In this document: in pieces, positions 1 through 9,998 of the stretch | Position numbering within the stretch: position 1 is the first letter of the stretch | Layout: the number at the start of each line of letters is the position of its first letter | Assembly (NCBI GenBank): GCA_965208965.1 | Contig: OZ242384.1 | Location: 806,001-870,000, forward strand | DNA length: 64,000 nucleotides | From: Bin5 sp965208965 | Lineage (GTDB): Bacteria; Chloroflexota; Anaerolineae; Caldilineales; Caldilineaceae | Reading direction: 5' to 3' | Position numbers and translations under genes: made by a program | The notes under the pieces: generated by a model | Databases searched by the model: none | The model's input: only the letters and a program-made list of their open reading frames with translations | Told to the model about the DNA's origin: nothing

Positions 1-2
1 GC

Positions 3-698
<696 letters not shown>

Positions 699-754
699 AA
701 GATGGCTTGGCGGAAGATGGGATAGGCGGAAAAGTGTCACAGAATTCGGGTACG

Positions 755-1582
755 ATGACGGGCAGATTGTTGCGTCTACCCAGAGTGCAGGCCGCTCTCA
801 AAGGGCTGCTCTTGCTGGGGCTGGGCATTTTTCTGTTCACGCGCATCACGTCAGGCACGCTCAACTACTACATCAGTCAGCGGTTCGACTGGCTGACGAT
901 AGCGGCGGTGCTTGGTCTCTTCGTGGTGGGGTTAAGCTACCGCCACCTACTTCAAGAGGCCGACGATACGCCTGCGGCGCCGGGTGGTCTTGCTTCCGAA
1001 CGATCGGGCGAGGCCGGCTCCACGGTTGCGGGAGACAGTCACCAACACGGCCACGATCACAGCCACGCTTTGGGTTGGTCGGGGTTTCTACTTATTTCGC
1101 TTCCTATCATTCTCGGACTGCTCGTGCCTCCGCGTCCTTTGGGCGTGGCCGCGCTGCAGAATCGCGAAATCAGCGCCGGGGGGTTGGATTCGGTATTGCC
1201 GGCTGCGGTGGGTTCGTCGCTGGTGCGGGAGGGCAGCGAACGCACGATTCTGGATTGGGTACTCGCGTTTCACCAGGGCGAACGGCCTGCCGAGACCGAC
1301 ACTGCGGATGTAGTTGGCTTCGTCTATCTCGATGACGCTGCGGACGAGGCAGAGTTTACCCTCACACGCTTTGTTGTCGGCTGCTGCGCGGCGGATGCCA
1401 TGGCGGTCGGCCTGCCGGTCAGCCTGGCAGCCGGCCTGCCTTCTGATGGGGAGTTGGAGGAAGGTCAGTGGGTGCGGGTGGTTGGACAGTTCACCGCTTC
1501 TACAGCCAACAGTATTCCGTTGCTCGTGGCAGAGCAGCTGGAGGCCGTGCCGGAACCTAACCAGCCCTACCTCTATCCATGA
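755..1582 (+). CDS. TIGR03943 family membrane protein (partner of YraQ permease)
   Basis: About 275 residues. Two N-terminal membrane helices ('LKGLLLLGLGIFLFTRI' and 'LTIAAVLGLFVVGLSY'), a His-rich segment (HQHGHDHSHA), a third helix with 'PIILGLLVPPRPLG', then an extracytoplasmic domain with the 'GCCAADA' motif usual in this family. The gene follows the DUF318 permease directly, the normal arrangement for TIGR03943, so the two probably form one membrane complex. I chose the ATG at 755 because it gives the usual short N-terminus before helix 1. A TTG at 695 and a GTG at 734 are in frame and would overlap or abut the permease stop, so translational coupling is possible. Function of the complex is not known from the sequence. 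Confidence 0.8.
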   Translation: MTGRLLRLPRVQAALKGLLLLGLGIFLFTRITSGTLNYYISQRFDWLTIAAVLGLFVVGLSYRHLLQEADDTPAAPGGLASERSGEAGSTVAGDSHQHGHDHSHALGWSGFLLISLPIILGLLVPPRPLGVAALQNREISAGGLDSVLPAAVGSSLVREGSERTILDWVLAFHQGERPAETDTADVVGFVYLDDAADEAEFTLTRFVVGCCAADAMAVGLPVSLAAGLPSDGELEEGQWVRVVGQFTASTANSIPLLVAEQLEAVPEPNQPYLYP

Positions 1583-1657
1583 GACCTTTGACATGATGCC
1601 GGTGCTCAGCGGCCAGGCTTACCTGCTGCCCGTACTGGCCCCCCAGCCCTCGAGTCC

Positions 1658-2797
1658 ATGAGCCGTTTTGATCTGACCGTATTGTCGGTCCTCAGCCTGT
1701 GCACGCTGTTGCTCCTGGGTCTGTGGGGGCAAAGCCGCCGGGTTGCGGGGGACGACGGCGTTTCCTACCTGCTTTACAAGACGGTCGATGAGGTGGGACG
1801 CGCGCAACTGCACGCGCTGCCGTTCGAGGAAGATGAGCTTGGCGCCGACCTCTCGCCCCGCCCCCTGACCCCGACTGAAGTCAGTGTGTGGGACTTCGCG
1901 CCGTCGCCCGACGGCAGGATGATCGCGTACGGTGCTCTGGGCGAGTTGGGATTCAGCGATCTGCGGCTGCTCGACCTGGCCAGCGGCCAGGACAGGCCAC
2001 TGCTGGCCTGTGAGAACGCGTCATGCAGCGGGCCGAGCTGGTCGGCCGACGGCCAGTTCCTGGCCTACACGCGTCGTTCGGTCAACGCGTTCGCGTCCGG
2101 TGTGCTCAGCCCGCCGCGGATCTGGATCGTGGAAGTAGCATCAGGAGAGACAGCGCCGATCTTCAGCGACAGCCAGCGCCTTGGGCTTGATGCGCGCTGG
2201 TCTGTCGATGGCGAATGGCTCTGTTTCGTGTCGCCGGAGGAGCAGCAGCTGGCCGTTATCAATCTGTCGGGGGGACCGGCGGGCGAGAATGGGCAGAGCG
2301 CTTTCTATCCAACCGCTACGGGTGAGACTTGCAGTTGGGACAGCGCCCAGGCGAGGCTGTACACGACCGATTTCAGACAGAGCGGCGATGAGTGGATGAC
2401 TCACCTGATCGCGATCGACGTGGAAAGCGGCGAGCAGATCGAGTTGAGTGTAGCGGGTAGCTCCGCTACGGCCCTGGTCCACGACAGTTCGGCCGTTCCG
2501 TCGACGGACGGCGCCTGGATCGCGTTTCGGCGCAAGGAGTTGGAAGGAGCGGGGGCGACGCGGGGCAGCCAGATCTGGCGGATGCGCGCGGAGGGCACCG
2601 AGGCAACCCCACTGACGGCAGATCCGGCCTATGACCACGGGCCGCCGGTGTGGAGTCCGGATGGACGTTATCTGATCACGCGAAGGTTTCCGCTGCGCGG
2701 GCCGGAAGTGGTGCCCTCGCTTTGGCTGATCGAGGTGGAGACCGGCGAGTTGCGTCTTCTGGTGGAGCCGGGAGATTTTCCGGCGATTGCGCGGTAA
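1658..2797 (+). CDS. Membrane-anchored TolB/WD40-like beta-propeller protein
   Basis: 379 residues. An N-terminal hydrophobic helix (about residues 4-22) anchors the protein. The rest holds PD40-type repeats, seen as 'SPDGRMIAYG', 'WSADGQFLAYTRR', 'WSVDGEWLCFVS' and 'WSPDGRYLITRR', which form a TolB-like propeller. No catalytic residues recognised. It lies 75 bases after the TIGR03943 gene on the same strand and may be cotranscribed with it. A binding or scaffold role outside the membrane is likely. No ribosome binding site is obvious before the ATG, so the start is only fairly certain. It ends convergently with the UxaA-like gene. Confidence 0.75.
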   Translation: MSRFDLTVLSVLSLCTLLLLGLWGQSRRVAGDDGVSYLLYKTVDEVGRAQLHALPFEEDELGADLSPRPLTPTEVSVWDFAPSPDGRMIAYGALGELGFSDLRLLDLASGQDRPLLACENASCSGPSWSADGQFLAYTRRSVNAFASGVLSPPRIWIVEVASGETAPIFSDSQRLGLDARWSVDGEWLCFVSPEEQQLAVINLSGGPAGENGQSAFYPTATGETCSWDSAQARLYTTDFRQSGDEWMTHLIAIDVESGEQIELSVAGSSATALVHDSSAVPSTDGAWIAFRRKELEGAGATRGSQIWRMRAEGTEATPLTADPAYDHGPPVWSPDGRYLITRRFPLRGPEVVPSLWLIEVETGELRLLVEPGDFPAIAR

Positions 2798-2886
2798 TTA
2801 TGCGCGCTACCAACGGCGGCCAGCAGCACAGGCAGCACCAGCAGATCCCCAGCCACTGACAGCGGGCGACCGGACACCGGTGCTCG

Positions 2887-5676
2887 CTATGTTGAAATCC
2901 CCAGCAGACCGCGGGTGAGTTGGAAGTCGATGTGGTTGTGAACGGTGCTTTGCGGCTGATAGTCGCGGGCCAGCGTTCGCGCGGCCAGATCCAGAATCTG
3001 CTGCGGCCACTCGTCTACATCGCCGCACAACCTCAGATCGGGCGCGGCGGATGCGTGCTCGCCGGCAAGCTGCAGTAGAGGCACGAGCGGATGCCCCGCC
3101 CTTAGCTTTCCAGAGTAGGCGATAAGCAGCTGTGCGCCACTTGCACCGAGACCTGTCAGCGTCTCGCTCCAGTGGGGAGTGGGCATGTCCATCAGGTGGA
3201 ACCCGGACTCTTGCGCGGCCTGGCCGTAGGAAAGGGTGGGCTGCAAATCGGAAGTGCCCAAGCCGAGTGTCGCGCGGTAGGCGGGCGCCTCGGTCAGCCC
3301 GCCGGAGGCCGGTGTGACGACAGTGCCGCCGGCATCCACGACCCGGCGAGCGACGCGGGCGAGGCTGTGCGCGGCGTCCGCGGGCGCGGCGCCATCGCTG
3401 AGCAGCGCCAGGGCCAGCTTGCGATCGTTTCCGTTCTGCTGGCCGGTGTTTGACATTTGCGCGGCAAAGTACTCTTCGATCTTGTCGAGGACGCTGGCAA
3501 TGCCGCCATCCAACTGCACGCTGGCCCAGCCGAAATCATCCTCAGCAAGGCCGCCTTCGCGCAGCAAGGAATGGATGTAGTCGTTGTGGGCCTTCTCACA
3601 GCCATGTTCGAGAAAGAGGCAGGCGTCCACCAAGGGATGGGTGGCGTAACCGAGCATGGTGCGGGAGTAAATCTCCTGCGTGGAGGCGAAGGCAACGCCG
3701 CAGCCTTCGGTGTGGGGCAGGGCGGCAAATCGGGGAGGGGCACCGGCTCCACCCGGAACCGCGGGCTTCGGTTCGGAGGCCGCCCGGTTGAGACGCTGCG
3801 CTGCCATGCCGGCGATCTGGCTGGAGCAGAGGCTGGTGGGCAGAATCAGGCCGACGCGAGCCGCGGCCGGCTGGGGCAGGCCTGGCCCTTCCGTCTCGGA
3901 AGGCTGTGCGCTGATCATGAGCGGCTGACCGTCTGGCTGAGGGCGTGCCAGGATTGACTGTAGCCGGCTTTGGTCTTGTTGCTGCCAGTTGCGCCAGATG
4001 GAGATCTGCGAGTGACCGGCCAGTTCGCCCTTGCTGCGGCGGCCGGAGGCGATCTCCACCAGAAGGTCGAGAGTCTCATCGCAGAGTTGGGACATGGTCT
4101 TGCCGTCGAGGTAGGCGCCGGCGTTCACGTCCATCTCCTGGGGTAGCAGCTCGAAGCGCGGGGTCGTAGTCATTACTTTTATTGTCGGCACGAATGGGAA
4201 ATTGGTGATCGAACCGTTGCCGGTGACGAAGATGATCATATTCGAGCCGCCGGCCACCTGGCCGGCGATGCTTTCCAGATCGTTGCCCGGCGTATTCATG
4301 AAATAGAAGCCGGGCGCCGGTTCAGGGGCTAGCCTATGAGGAGTCGGTGCATCCGCTGCCTTCACCATCCGTTCTCCATAGTCGACAACCCAATCGAGAC
4401 GAACATCGGGGTGCCGCTTGATCGCGGCGCCGATCGATTTGAGCGCGATGTTATAAAGCCCGCGCAGCTTGTTTCCGCCGGTGGGATTGCCCTCTGCGGT
4501 CTGGCCGTGCCACGCCAGCCTCTCCTTGAACTGCGCCACATAGTCAAGAAATGCCTGTGCGGTGGCCAGATCGCGCGTGTTCTGCAGGAGATAGGCTTCG
4601 GCGCCGATGAGCTCGTCGGTCTCGGCCAGGTTGGCGCGTCCCCCGTAGCCGATGACCTCTTTGGCGACGGCGGAGGCCAGCGGATTGCCTGAGAGTCCGG
4701 AGAAGGCGTCGGAGCCGCCGCATTGGAGGGCGATGTTCAGATGGGCCAGCGATTCCGGCTTGCGCGGCAGGGCCGCGATCTGCGGCAGCCAGCGCTCGAC
4801 GGTTGCGGAGGCTTCGGCGAGGTCGATCTGCCAGTCTCCGGAGAGCGTGAAGAAACGGTGGGGCACTTCCGCCAGGGGATAGTCATTGGCGCGCAGGTAG
4901 GCCTCCAGTTCGGCGTTGCTGATGGGCCTGTCGGCGGTCGGGTGCAGTTCAGATGTGTCCACGGCAAGAATCGCGCCAACGTTCGGATGCACGATCAGGC
5001 CGGCAAGTGTGCGCAAGACGAAGTCGCGGTTGTTCAGCCGTTCGTAGCCGCTGCCCTCAGTGTGGGCGATGGCGACGATTCCGTCGAAGTCGGGGAAGGT
5101 GGCGGCGGCGGGCTGCAGCGCCTGTGCCAAGCTTCGGGCAAAGCCGGCCGTGTTGGAGGTGGTCCCCAGGATGACGATCATGTTGCGCGTGCCGACGCCG
5201 CGCCCGCCGGCGCGCCGGAAGCCCAGAAAGGCGCGTTCCTCTTTGTAACGCTCCACCTGCCGACCGGGACGGAAGGTTGCCTCGTCGACTTCGTATGGAA
5301 TGATCCGGTCCTGGAAGTTCGGTTGCTGCGGGAGGGTGAAATCGAGGGCGCGTCCACTGAGCGCCTCGATCATGCCGGCGTTGCATACGTACTGGCCCGG
5401 CGCGATCGGGCGCGTCGCAACGCCGAAGGGAAGACCCCAGGACATAAGAGGCTCGCCCTCCCCAATCGGTTCGATGGCGAATCGGTGGCCGACGAGAATG
5501 GTGGTATCAAGCGCGAATTGCGCGCCGTTATGCTCAATTGTCAGCCCGGCATCCAGGCGGCGGGTGGCGATGGCGACGTTATCGGCGTCCTGCGGCAGGC
5601 GGGCGACGTCGTAAAAGGGAACCGTGGTGTTGGGGTCAGGATCTGTTTCCGTGCGCGGTTTACCTCGGTATGCCAT
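2887..5676 (-). CDS. UxaA/altronate dehydratase-like protein with two core domains
   Basis: 929 residues, nearly twice the usual length (about 500) for altronate dehydratases. Order: SAF-like domain (about 30-110); a first UxaA core beginning 'GVGTRNMIVILGTTSN' (about 155); the usual C-terminal part with 'GGSDAFSGLSGNP' and 'GSNMIIFVTGNGS' (to about 590); then a second copy of the core N-terminal part from about 605 ('RVGLILPTSLCSSQIAG'). The first core reads H-T-E-G-S-G and V-D-T-S-E where the family normally has GCG and GCE. The second reads H-T-E-G-C-G and E-H-G-C-E, so the conserved cysteines survive only there. The ATG is preceded by AAGGAG. UxaA/GarD enzymes are metal-dependent sugar-acid dehydratases; the substrate here is unknown. 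The MFS gene lies upstream on the same strand. Confidence 0.8.
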   Translation of the reverse strand: MAYRGKPRTETDPDPNTTVPFYDVARLPQDADNVAIATRRLDAGLTIEHNGAQFALDTTILVGHRFAIEPIGEGEPLMSWGLPFGVATRPIAPGQYVCNAGMIEALSGRALDFTLPQQPNFQDRIIPYEVDEATFRPGRQVERYKEERAFLGFRRAGGRGVGTRNMIVILGTTSNTAGFARSLAQALQPAAATFPDFDGIVAIAHTEGSGYERLNNRDFVLRTLAGLIVHPNVGAILAVDTSELHPTADRPISNAELEAYLRANDYPLAEVPHRFFTLSGDWQIDLAEASATVERWLPQIAALPRKPESLAHLNIALQCGGSDAFSGLSGNPLASAVAKEVIGYGGRANLAETDELIGAEAYLLQNTRDLATAQAFLDYVAQFKERLAWHGQTAEGNPTGGNKLRGLYNIALKSIGAAIKRHPDVRLDWVVDYGERMVKAADAPTPHRLAPEPAPGFYFMNTPGNDLESIAGQVAGGSNMIIFVTGNGSITNFPFVPTIKVMTTTPRFELLPQEMDVNAGAYLDGKTMSQLCDETLDLLVEIASGRRSKGELAGHSQISIWRNWQQQDQSRLQSILARPQPDGQPLMISAQPSETEGPGLPQPAAARVGLILPTSLCSSQIAGMAAQRLNRAASEPKPAVPGGAGAPPRFAALPHTEGCGVAFASTQEIYSRTMLGYATHPLVDACLFLEHGCEKAHNDYIHSLLREGGLAEDDFGWASVQLDGGIASVLDKIEEYFAAQMSNTGQQNGNDRKLALALLSDGAAPADAAHSLARVARRVVDAGGTVVTPASGGLTEAPAYRATLGLGTSDLQPTLSYGQAAQESGFHLMDMPTPHWSETLTGLGASGAQLLIAYSGKLRAGHPLVPLLQLAGEHASAAPDLRLCGDVDEWPQQILDLAARTLARDYQPQSTVHNHIDFQLTRGLLGIST

Positions 5677-5718
5677 CAGGGTTCTCCTTTTCGCGATCCG
5701 TACTTGCCGCGGGGCGCT

Positions 5719-6954
5719 CTAGGCCTCCGACGCTCGGACGGATTTGGTCGGCATCCACCGCATTATGCCGATCATCGCGGCCACCACCAAGAAAGAGGTG
5801 GCCGCGCCGATCCAATAAGGCAATGTCGGCCCCCGGGCGAAGAGGACGCCGGCGATGGCGGTGCTTATGATCGTGGACAGATTGATGGACGATTGAAACC
5901 AGCCGAGTACACTGCCGCGGTCCTGATCGGCCACGAGTGAGGTGGACATCGACTGGAGTGGTGGACTGGAGAGCCCATAGCCGACGGCAAAGAAGAGTGA
6001 GCCGAATGCCCCAAGCCAGGGCGTTGTCACGAGCGCATATATCATCATGCCGATCGTACGCAGGCCGCTTCCCAGCACGACAAGCTGGCCTTCGTCAAAA
6101 CGCCGCGCGAGACGCCGCAGCAGGTAGGTCTGCGTGAACAGCTGGGAGACGCCAACTACGGAGAGCAACAGGCCGATGCCGACATCGGTGATCTCCCGGC
6201 TCTGGCCCTTGAACAGCACCGCTTCTCCGAAGAGCGCAAACGTGGACTGCAGTAGTCCCAGCGCAAACTGACCGAGAAAGGCGATGAGGAGTATGGCCAG
6301 CAGCGGCAGGGCCCAAGGGGCGCCCCCCAAGAGGCTGCCGAGAGAGAGGCTTCCGGCGCGGCGAGCGCGGGCACGGCGCCTTTCTTCTGCAGAGAGGGTT
6401 TCATCCAGCGCGTACCAGGTGAACAGGACGACTGCGCCCGCGGCTACCGCGGCTACCAGAAATGGCACTGTGGGACCGTAGGATGCGGCGAGCGCCCCGC
6501 CCAAGGCGGGACCGAACATGAATCCGAGGCCAAAAGCAGCGAGAATGTAGCCGAGGCTCTCGGTGCGCTTCTCCCGCGGCGTAATGTCGGTAATGTAGGC
6601 CTGGGCCACGATGATATTGCCGCCGGTGATCCCATCGAGGACGCGGGCAAAGAAGAGCCAGCCGAAGCTCGGGGCAAAGGCCAGGATTACAAAGCTGATG
6701 ACCGTACCGATCTGGCTGACAATCAGGACCGGAATGCGTCCGTAATTGTCGGATAGGCGGCCGACATAGGGACCGGAGAGGAATTGGGCGGCGAAAAAAG
6801 AGGAGGCGAGGAGTGTGATTAGTTCCGCCGACAGATGAAACTCCCGCTGGGCATACAACGGCAGGACGGGGAAAATCAGGGACGCGCCCAGCATCTGAAC
6901 AAATACGACCAGCAAGATAGTCAGTAGCCGTCTGTCGATTTTGCCGGATCTCAT
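5719..6954 (-). CDS. MFS transporter, DHA1 drug/proton antiporter type
   Basis: 411 residues, about 12 hydrophobic helices. The cytoplasmic loop after helix 2 carries the MFS motif A as 'GRLSDNYGRIPVL', and helix 5 has the antiporter motif C as 'GFMFGPALGGALA'. Both are typical of TetA/Bmr-like DHA1 exporters. A basic middle loop ('ERRRARARRAGS') separates the two halves. It is 42 bases upstream of the UxaA-like gene on the same strand, so the pair may be cotranscribed; the transporter could then carry a sugar acid rather than a drug. The family assignment is firm, the substrate is not. Confidence 0.85.
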   Translation of the reverse strand: MRSGKIDRRLLTILLVVFVQMLGASLIFPVLPLYAQREFHLSAELITLLASSFFAAQFLSGPYVGRLSDNYGRIPVLIVSQIGTVISFVILAFAPSFGWLFFARVLDGITGGNIIVAQAYITDITPREKRTESLGYILAAFGLGFMFGPALGGALAASYGPTVPFLVAAVAAGAVVLFTWYALDETLSAEERRRARARRAGSLSLGSLLGGAPWALPLLAILLIAFLGQFALGLLQSTFALFGEAVLFKGQSREITDVGIGLLLSVVGVSQLFTQTYLLRRLARRFDEGQLVVLGSGLRTIGMMIYALVTTPWLGAFGSLFFAVGYGLSSPPLQSMSTSLVADQDRGSVLGWFQSSINLSTIISTAIAGVLFARGPTLPYWIGAATSFLVVAAMIGIMRWMPTKSVRASEA

Positions 6955-7077
6955 GCGATCTCTCGCCGCGGGCGGATGCGTCGCTAGCAGCGCGTCCAGT
7001 GTTAGTTAAGGGTCGGATTACGGGGACAGGGCGCTATAGGGCCGATGCGGAGCGCCAGGGGCGTTGGGGAACACGAC

Positions 7078-8388
7078 TCATTGCTGGATCTGTTCCCCCT
7101 GGGAATTCACCTCCTGAGGAATCGTCAGCGAAAGGCCGACCCAGAGGTTATTGGGATCGTCGCCTACCAGATCCCGGTTGGCTTCGTAGATTTCTGTCCA
7201 GCGGTCCTGGTCTCCGTACAACCGAAGTGCGATGTGACGCAGGTTTTCGCCTTCCCGGACGGTGTAAGTCTCGGGCAGGATCACCTCCAGCCCACTACTG
7301 TCGATCGACGTAACCCCTTCGATCTCCGCCGCCAACTCAAGCAACTCGGTCTGAACTGAGGTCATAGTCACAGTGCCCAGCAAAACCAGTTCGCCTGGGG
7401 GCGCTCCCTGGGCCCACGTAGCCTGTATGGCAAGTGCGGCCAGGTCCGAACGTTCCTGTTCATTGAGGAAAGTGGTCAGATCGAAGGATTGCACGCGCGC
7501 GACAGCGACAATGGTCGCTCTGACGTCAGGAGAGGCGCTTTCTGTCGCGGCGGGAGTCGGCGGCGATTGCGTTGGCACCGCAGTTGGCAGCGCTGTGGGG
7601 GTTGGGGCAGCGGTGGACGACGTTTCCGGCTCCGGCGTGTCTACTGCGGCGGCGCTGAACTGGGAGTCGGTTGCAGGCTCCTCCACAGTACCGGATACTG
7701 CCGCGGGTTCGTCTCTGGTGAAGGAGGAGTAGACCGAGTTCAGTTGGGCGGGGATGGCGCGCAGCCACTGCAGCGGCATCAGGAGCGTATCTCGCGAGAG
7801 CGTATCGCCCGAGCCGCTTGCTAGGAATATGATGACCAGCAGCAGGGCGGCGAAGGGAATTGCCCAAGGAAGTCGGCTGCGCCGCACTTTGGCGGCGCCC
7901 TTGGTTGCGACCTGTTTCTTTTCCAAGGGGGCCGGATAGTATTCGGTGCTGAATTGCCGGCTTGCTTTGCCCACCGCGAGTTGTGTGCCTTTGGCGCGGC
8001 CGCGTCTGCGGGCCTCTTCCCGCCGCCCCAGTTGGAGTTGCTCCTGGTGCGAGCGCAGCAGCCATTCCCCTTCGCTGCGCAGGATGTCATCGACGGGAAT
8101 GGCGGCCACGTGTTCCCGCATCTCTTTGAACTCGCCGCGCTTGCGGTAGATCAGAGCCGCCAACAGGTGCAACTCGGGCGCTTCCAGCAACGTAATGCCC
8201 TGATCGATTCCCTCCAACGCGGCCACATCATTTCCCATCGAATAATGTTCGAGGGCGCGATGATAGATAGTTCGGGTCATCTCCGCGGGGGTATAGTAGG
8301 AGGCGACATTTGCGTCGCAGGCGGGGCAATTTGCGAAAGACGGGGTAACCTCTACCGGAGCTCCGCATTCGGGGCAGGCCAAGTGCAT
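7078..8388 (-). CDS. Zinc-ribbon, single-helix membrane protein with BON-like and LysM domains
   Basis: 436 residues. An N-terminal CPxC zinc ribbon (C5, C8, C21, C24), then a helical TPR-like part (about 35-115), a basic segment, one membrane helix (about 173-190), a long Ser/Thr/Pro-rich linker, a BON-like segment (about 335-370) and a C-terminal LysM domain ('YTVREGENLRHIALRLYGD'). BON followed by LysM is the arrangement of YgaU-type proteins. The topology suggests a cytoplasmic zinc ribbon/TPR head and an external domain that binds peptidoglycan or glycan. No enzyme motif seen. The start ATG is followed directly by the zinc ribbon, which supports the start. Confidence 0.75.
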   Translation of the reverse strand: MHLACPECGAPVEVTPSFANCPACDANVASYYTPAEMTRTIYHRALEHYSMGNDVAALEGIDQGITLLEAPELHLLAALIYRKRGEFKEMREHVAAIPVDDILRSEGEWLLRSHQEQLQLGRREEARRRGRAKGTQLAVGKASRQFSTEYYPAPLEKKQVATKGAAKVRRSRLPWAIPFAALLLVIIFLASGSGDTLSRDTLLMPLQWLRAIPAQLNSVYSSFTRDEPAAVSGTVEEPATDSQFSAAAVDTPEPETSSTAAPTPTALPTAVPTQSPPTPAATESASPDVRATIVAVARVQSFDLTTFLNEQERSDLAALAIQATWAQGAPPGELVLLGTVTMTSVQTELLELAAEIEGVTSIDSSGLEVILPETYTVREGENLRHIALRLYGDQDRWTEIYEANRDLVGDDPNNLWVGLSLTIPQEVNSQGEQIQQ

Positions 8389-8629
8389 ACTATTTTATCC
8401 AAATCGCTTACAGCATCGGTTGTAGGGAAGTATATTAATGATAAATCCCGGCGACCATAAAGTCGCTAACAGTCGGCCTGCGGTCACGTCGCTTTTGCGG
8501 GTCGGGTGGAGTGACCAGAGACCGGAAGAGTTCTGGACTTGCGTGTTATCCTTGTGGCAAGCTGATCCGGGGTAGACAGACTTGCGTGCCCAACGTAAGG
8601 GACTCTGACACGAAACGCGGCCGCTTCAC

Positions 8630-8658
8630 TTGACCGCGCGCAGTTCTACCGATACAAT
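8630..8658 (+). promoter_or_regulatory. Sigma-70-type promoter of the tRNA-Sec gene
   Basis: TTGACC at 8630-8635 and TACAAT at 8653-8658 are separated by exactly 17 bases. The tRNA begins at 8666, seven bases after the -10 box, which fits initiation at or one or two bases before the mature 5' end. Confidence 0.8.
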
Positions 8659-8665
8659 AGCCAGC

Positions 8666-8763
<98 letters not shown>

Positions 8764-8773
8764 ACTGCTCCAT

Positions 8774-9640
8774 TCAACACTCTGCCCCTAACCCCTCACC
8801 ACCGAAAATCGCCAGTCTTTCCTCCTGGCTGGTGAGAGGCGCGCTCTGCGGTCGGTAGTGGAATTGGAGCGCCCGGCGGCGCAACCCGGAATCGTTGGGT
8901 GGTGTCCCGTGGTGGAGCAAACTCTGGAAGATCAATAGACCGCCCGGCTTGAGCGGTACGGCCACTGCTCCACTGTTGTCCACGTCTGTATCACAGATCT
9001 GCCAGTCCCGTCTTCGAAAATGTACGACGGGTCCTTTCAGATGGCTGCCTGGGGCAATGACCATACAGCCGTTTTCGATGGTGGCCTCGTCCAAAGCGAT
9101 CCAGCAGCCCACGACTTTGGCGTCAAGTTCGATCTGGAAGTAGGCGGCATCCTGGTGCCAGGGCTTGTCACGACCCAGACGGGGCGGCTTGAGCAACGCC
9201 ATGCTCTGGAACATCACGGGCGAATCGCCGATGAGGCGTTCCACAAGTGCCAGCAGCAGCGGGTGATGCGCGAGCTCATTGAGGCGCTCGTCGTAGTCCA
9301 CGAAGCTCATGAATTTACGAACGTAGTCCTGCTTCTCTTCAAGCGGCATCTCCTCAACCGCAACGCCGGCGGAAGCCCGCTCGTACTGAACGCCGTTGAA
9401 CTCCTCTACTTCACCTGACAAGAGATGAAACAGGCCGTCCAGTGCCACCTGCACTTCATGCGCGCTGAAGGCGTTCTCGACGATCAGAAAGCCCTGCTCG
9501 TGAAACTGCGCTACGTGGGCGTCGGTCACAGCGTCAAAGCCGTCGACACCTGTAACTACCCCTGTCGGTTCATAGAGATCTGGCGGGAATTCGTCGGTAA
9601 GGCCGTCGTCGAACTGCCGCTCAGGAGCCGTTACCGTCAT
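8774..9640 (-). CDS. Phytanoyl-CoA dioxygenase (PhyH) family protein
   Basis: About 288 residues. Fe(II)/2-oxoglutarate oxygenase of the PhyH family: the H-x-D pair is seen in 'PWHQDAAYFQIELD', followed by 'WIALDEATIENGCMVIAPG', and the distal His in 'LLHHGTPPNDSG' with a downstream Arg ('LRRRALQFHYRP') for 2-oxoglutarate. The ATG at 9640 is chosen because GGGAGG lies seven bases before it; a TTG six bases further upstream is also in frame. The gene runs convergently towards tRNA-Sec. Substrate unknown. A second PhyH gene lies at 23645. Confidence 0.88.
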   Translation of the reverse strand: MTVTAPERQFDDGLTDEFPPDLYEPTGVVTGVDGFDAVTDAHVAQFHEQGFLIVENAFSAHEVQVALDGLFHLLSGEVEEFNGVQYERASAGVAVEEMPLEEKQDYVRKFMSFVDYDERLNELAHHPLLLALVERLIGDSPVMFQSMALLKPPRLGRDKPWHQDAAYFQIELDAKVVGCWIALDEATIENGCMVIAPGSHLKGPVVHFRRRDWQICDTDVDNSGAVAVPLKPGGLLIFQSLLHHGTPPNDSGLRRRALQFHYRPQSAPLTSQEERLAIFGGEGLGAEC

Positions 9641-9998
9641 TGTCAATCCTCCCGAAACCGTTATGGATGGGATGCTTTAACAGTTTTCATGCCGTTCGAC
9701 GGCTGTGCGTCGAGCTTGTTCCGCCGGCCCCATGCTATCGGGCCTTCGGCGAGAAAAGGCACGAATAAAATGGACGGCTGTCGAACCGTCCCTCTTCATC
9801 GCCGCCGTCATTGGTCGGCGAAACCTCATTCAGACTCTACCATACTCTACTACTAACATACCATACAATACAAGAATACTAAATCGTTCACAAGCTACAG
9901 ATTTGGCGATGAAAGAGTGCTCATCTGCTGCTCGGCGCCGCAGATGAGCAGCAACCGACGTCGGTCAGTTCCCTCTATCAGTTCGCCGCAAAGGCAGG
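9641..9998. other. Intergenic stretch between PfkB and PhyH genes
   Basis: 358 bases. Holds the ribosome binding site of the PhyH gene, an A/T-rich stretch around 9835-9900 that probably contains its promoter, and the hairpin at 9918-9950. No coding potential recognised. Confidence 0.5.
9918..9950 (-). terminator. Hairpin downstream of the PfkB gene
   Basis: Perfect 11-bp inverted repeat, TGCTCATCTGC at 9918-9928 and its complement at 9940-9950, with an 11-base loop. On the minus strand it follows the PfkB stop by about 50 bases and is followed by CTCTTTC, only a weak T-run, so termination may be partial. Confidence 0.55.

Noticed and set aside
4723..5940. 405-codon open frame on the plus strand
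   Set aside because: Lies antisense to the UxaA-like gene, which has clear family motifs and a good ribosome binding site; the plus-strand translation matches nothing.
9425..9856. 143-codon open frame on the plus strand
   Set aside because: Mostly antisense to the PhyH gene and its upstream region; no start signal.
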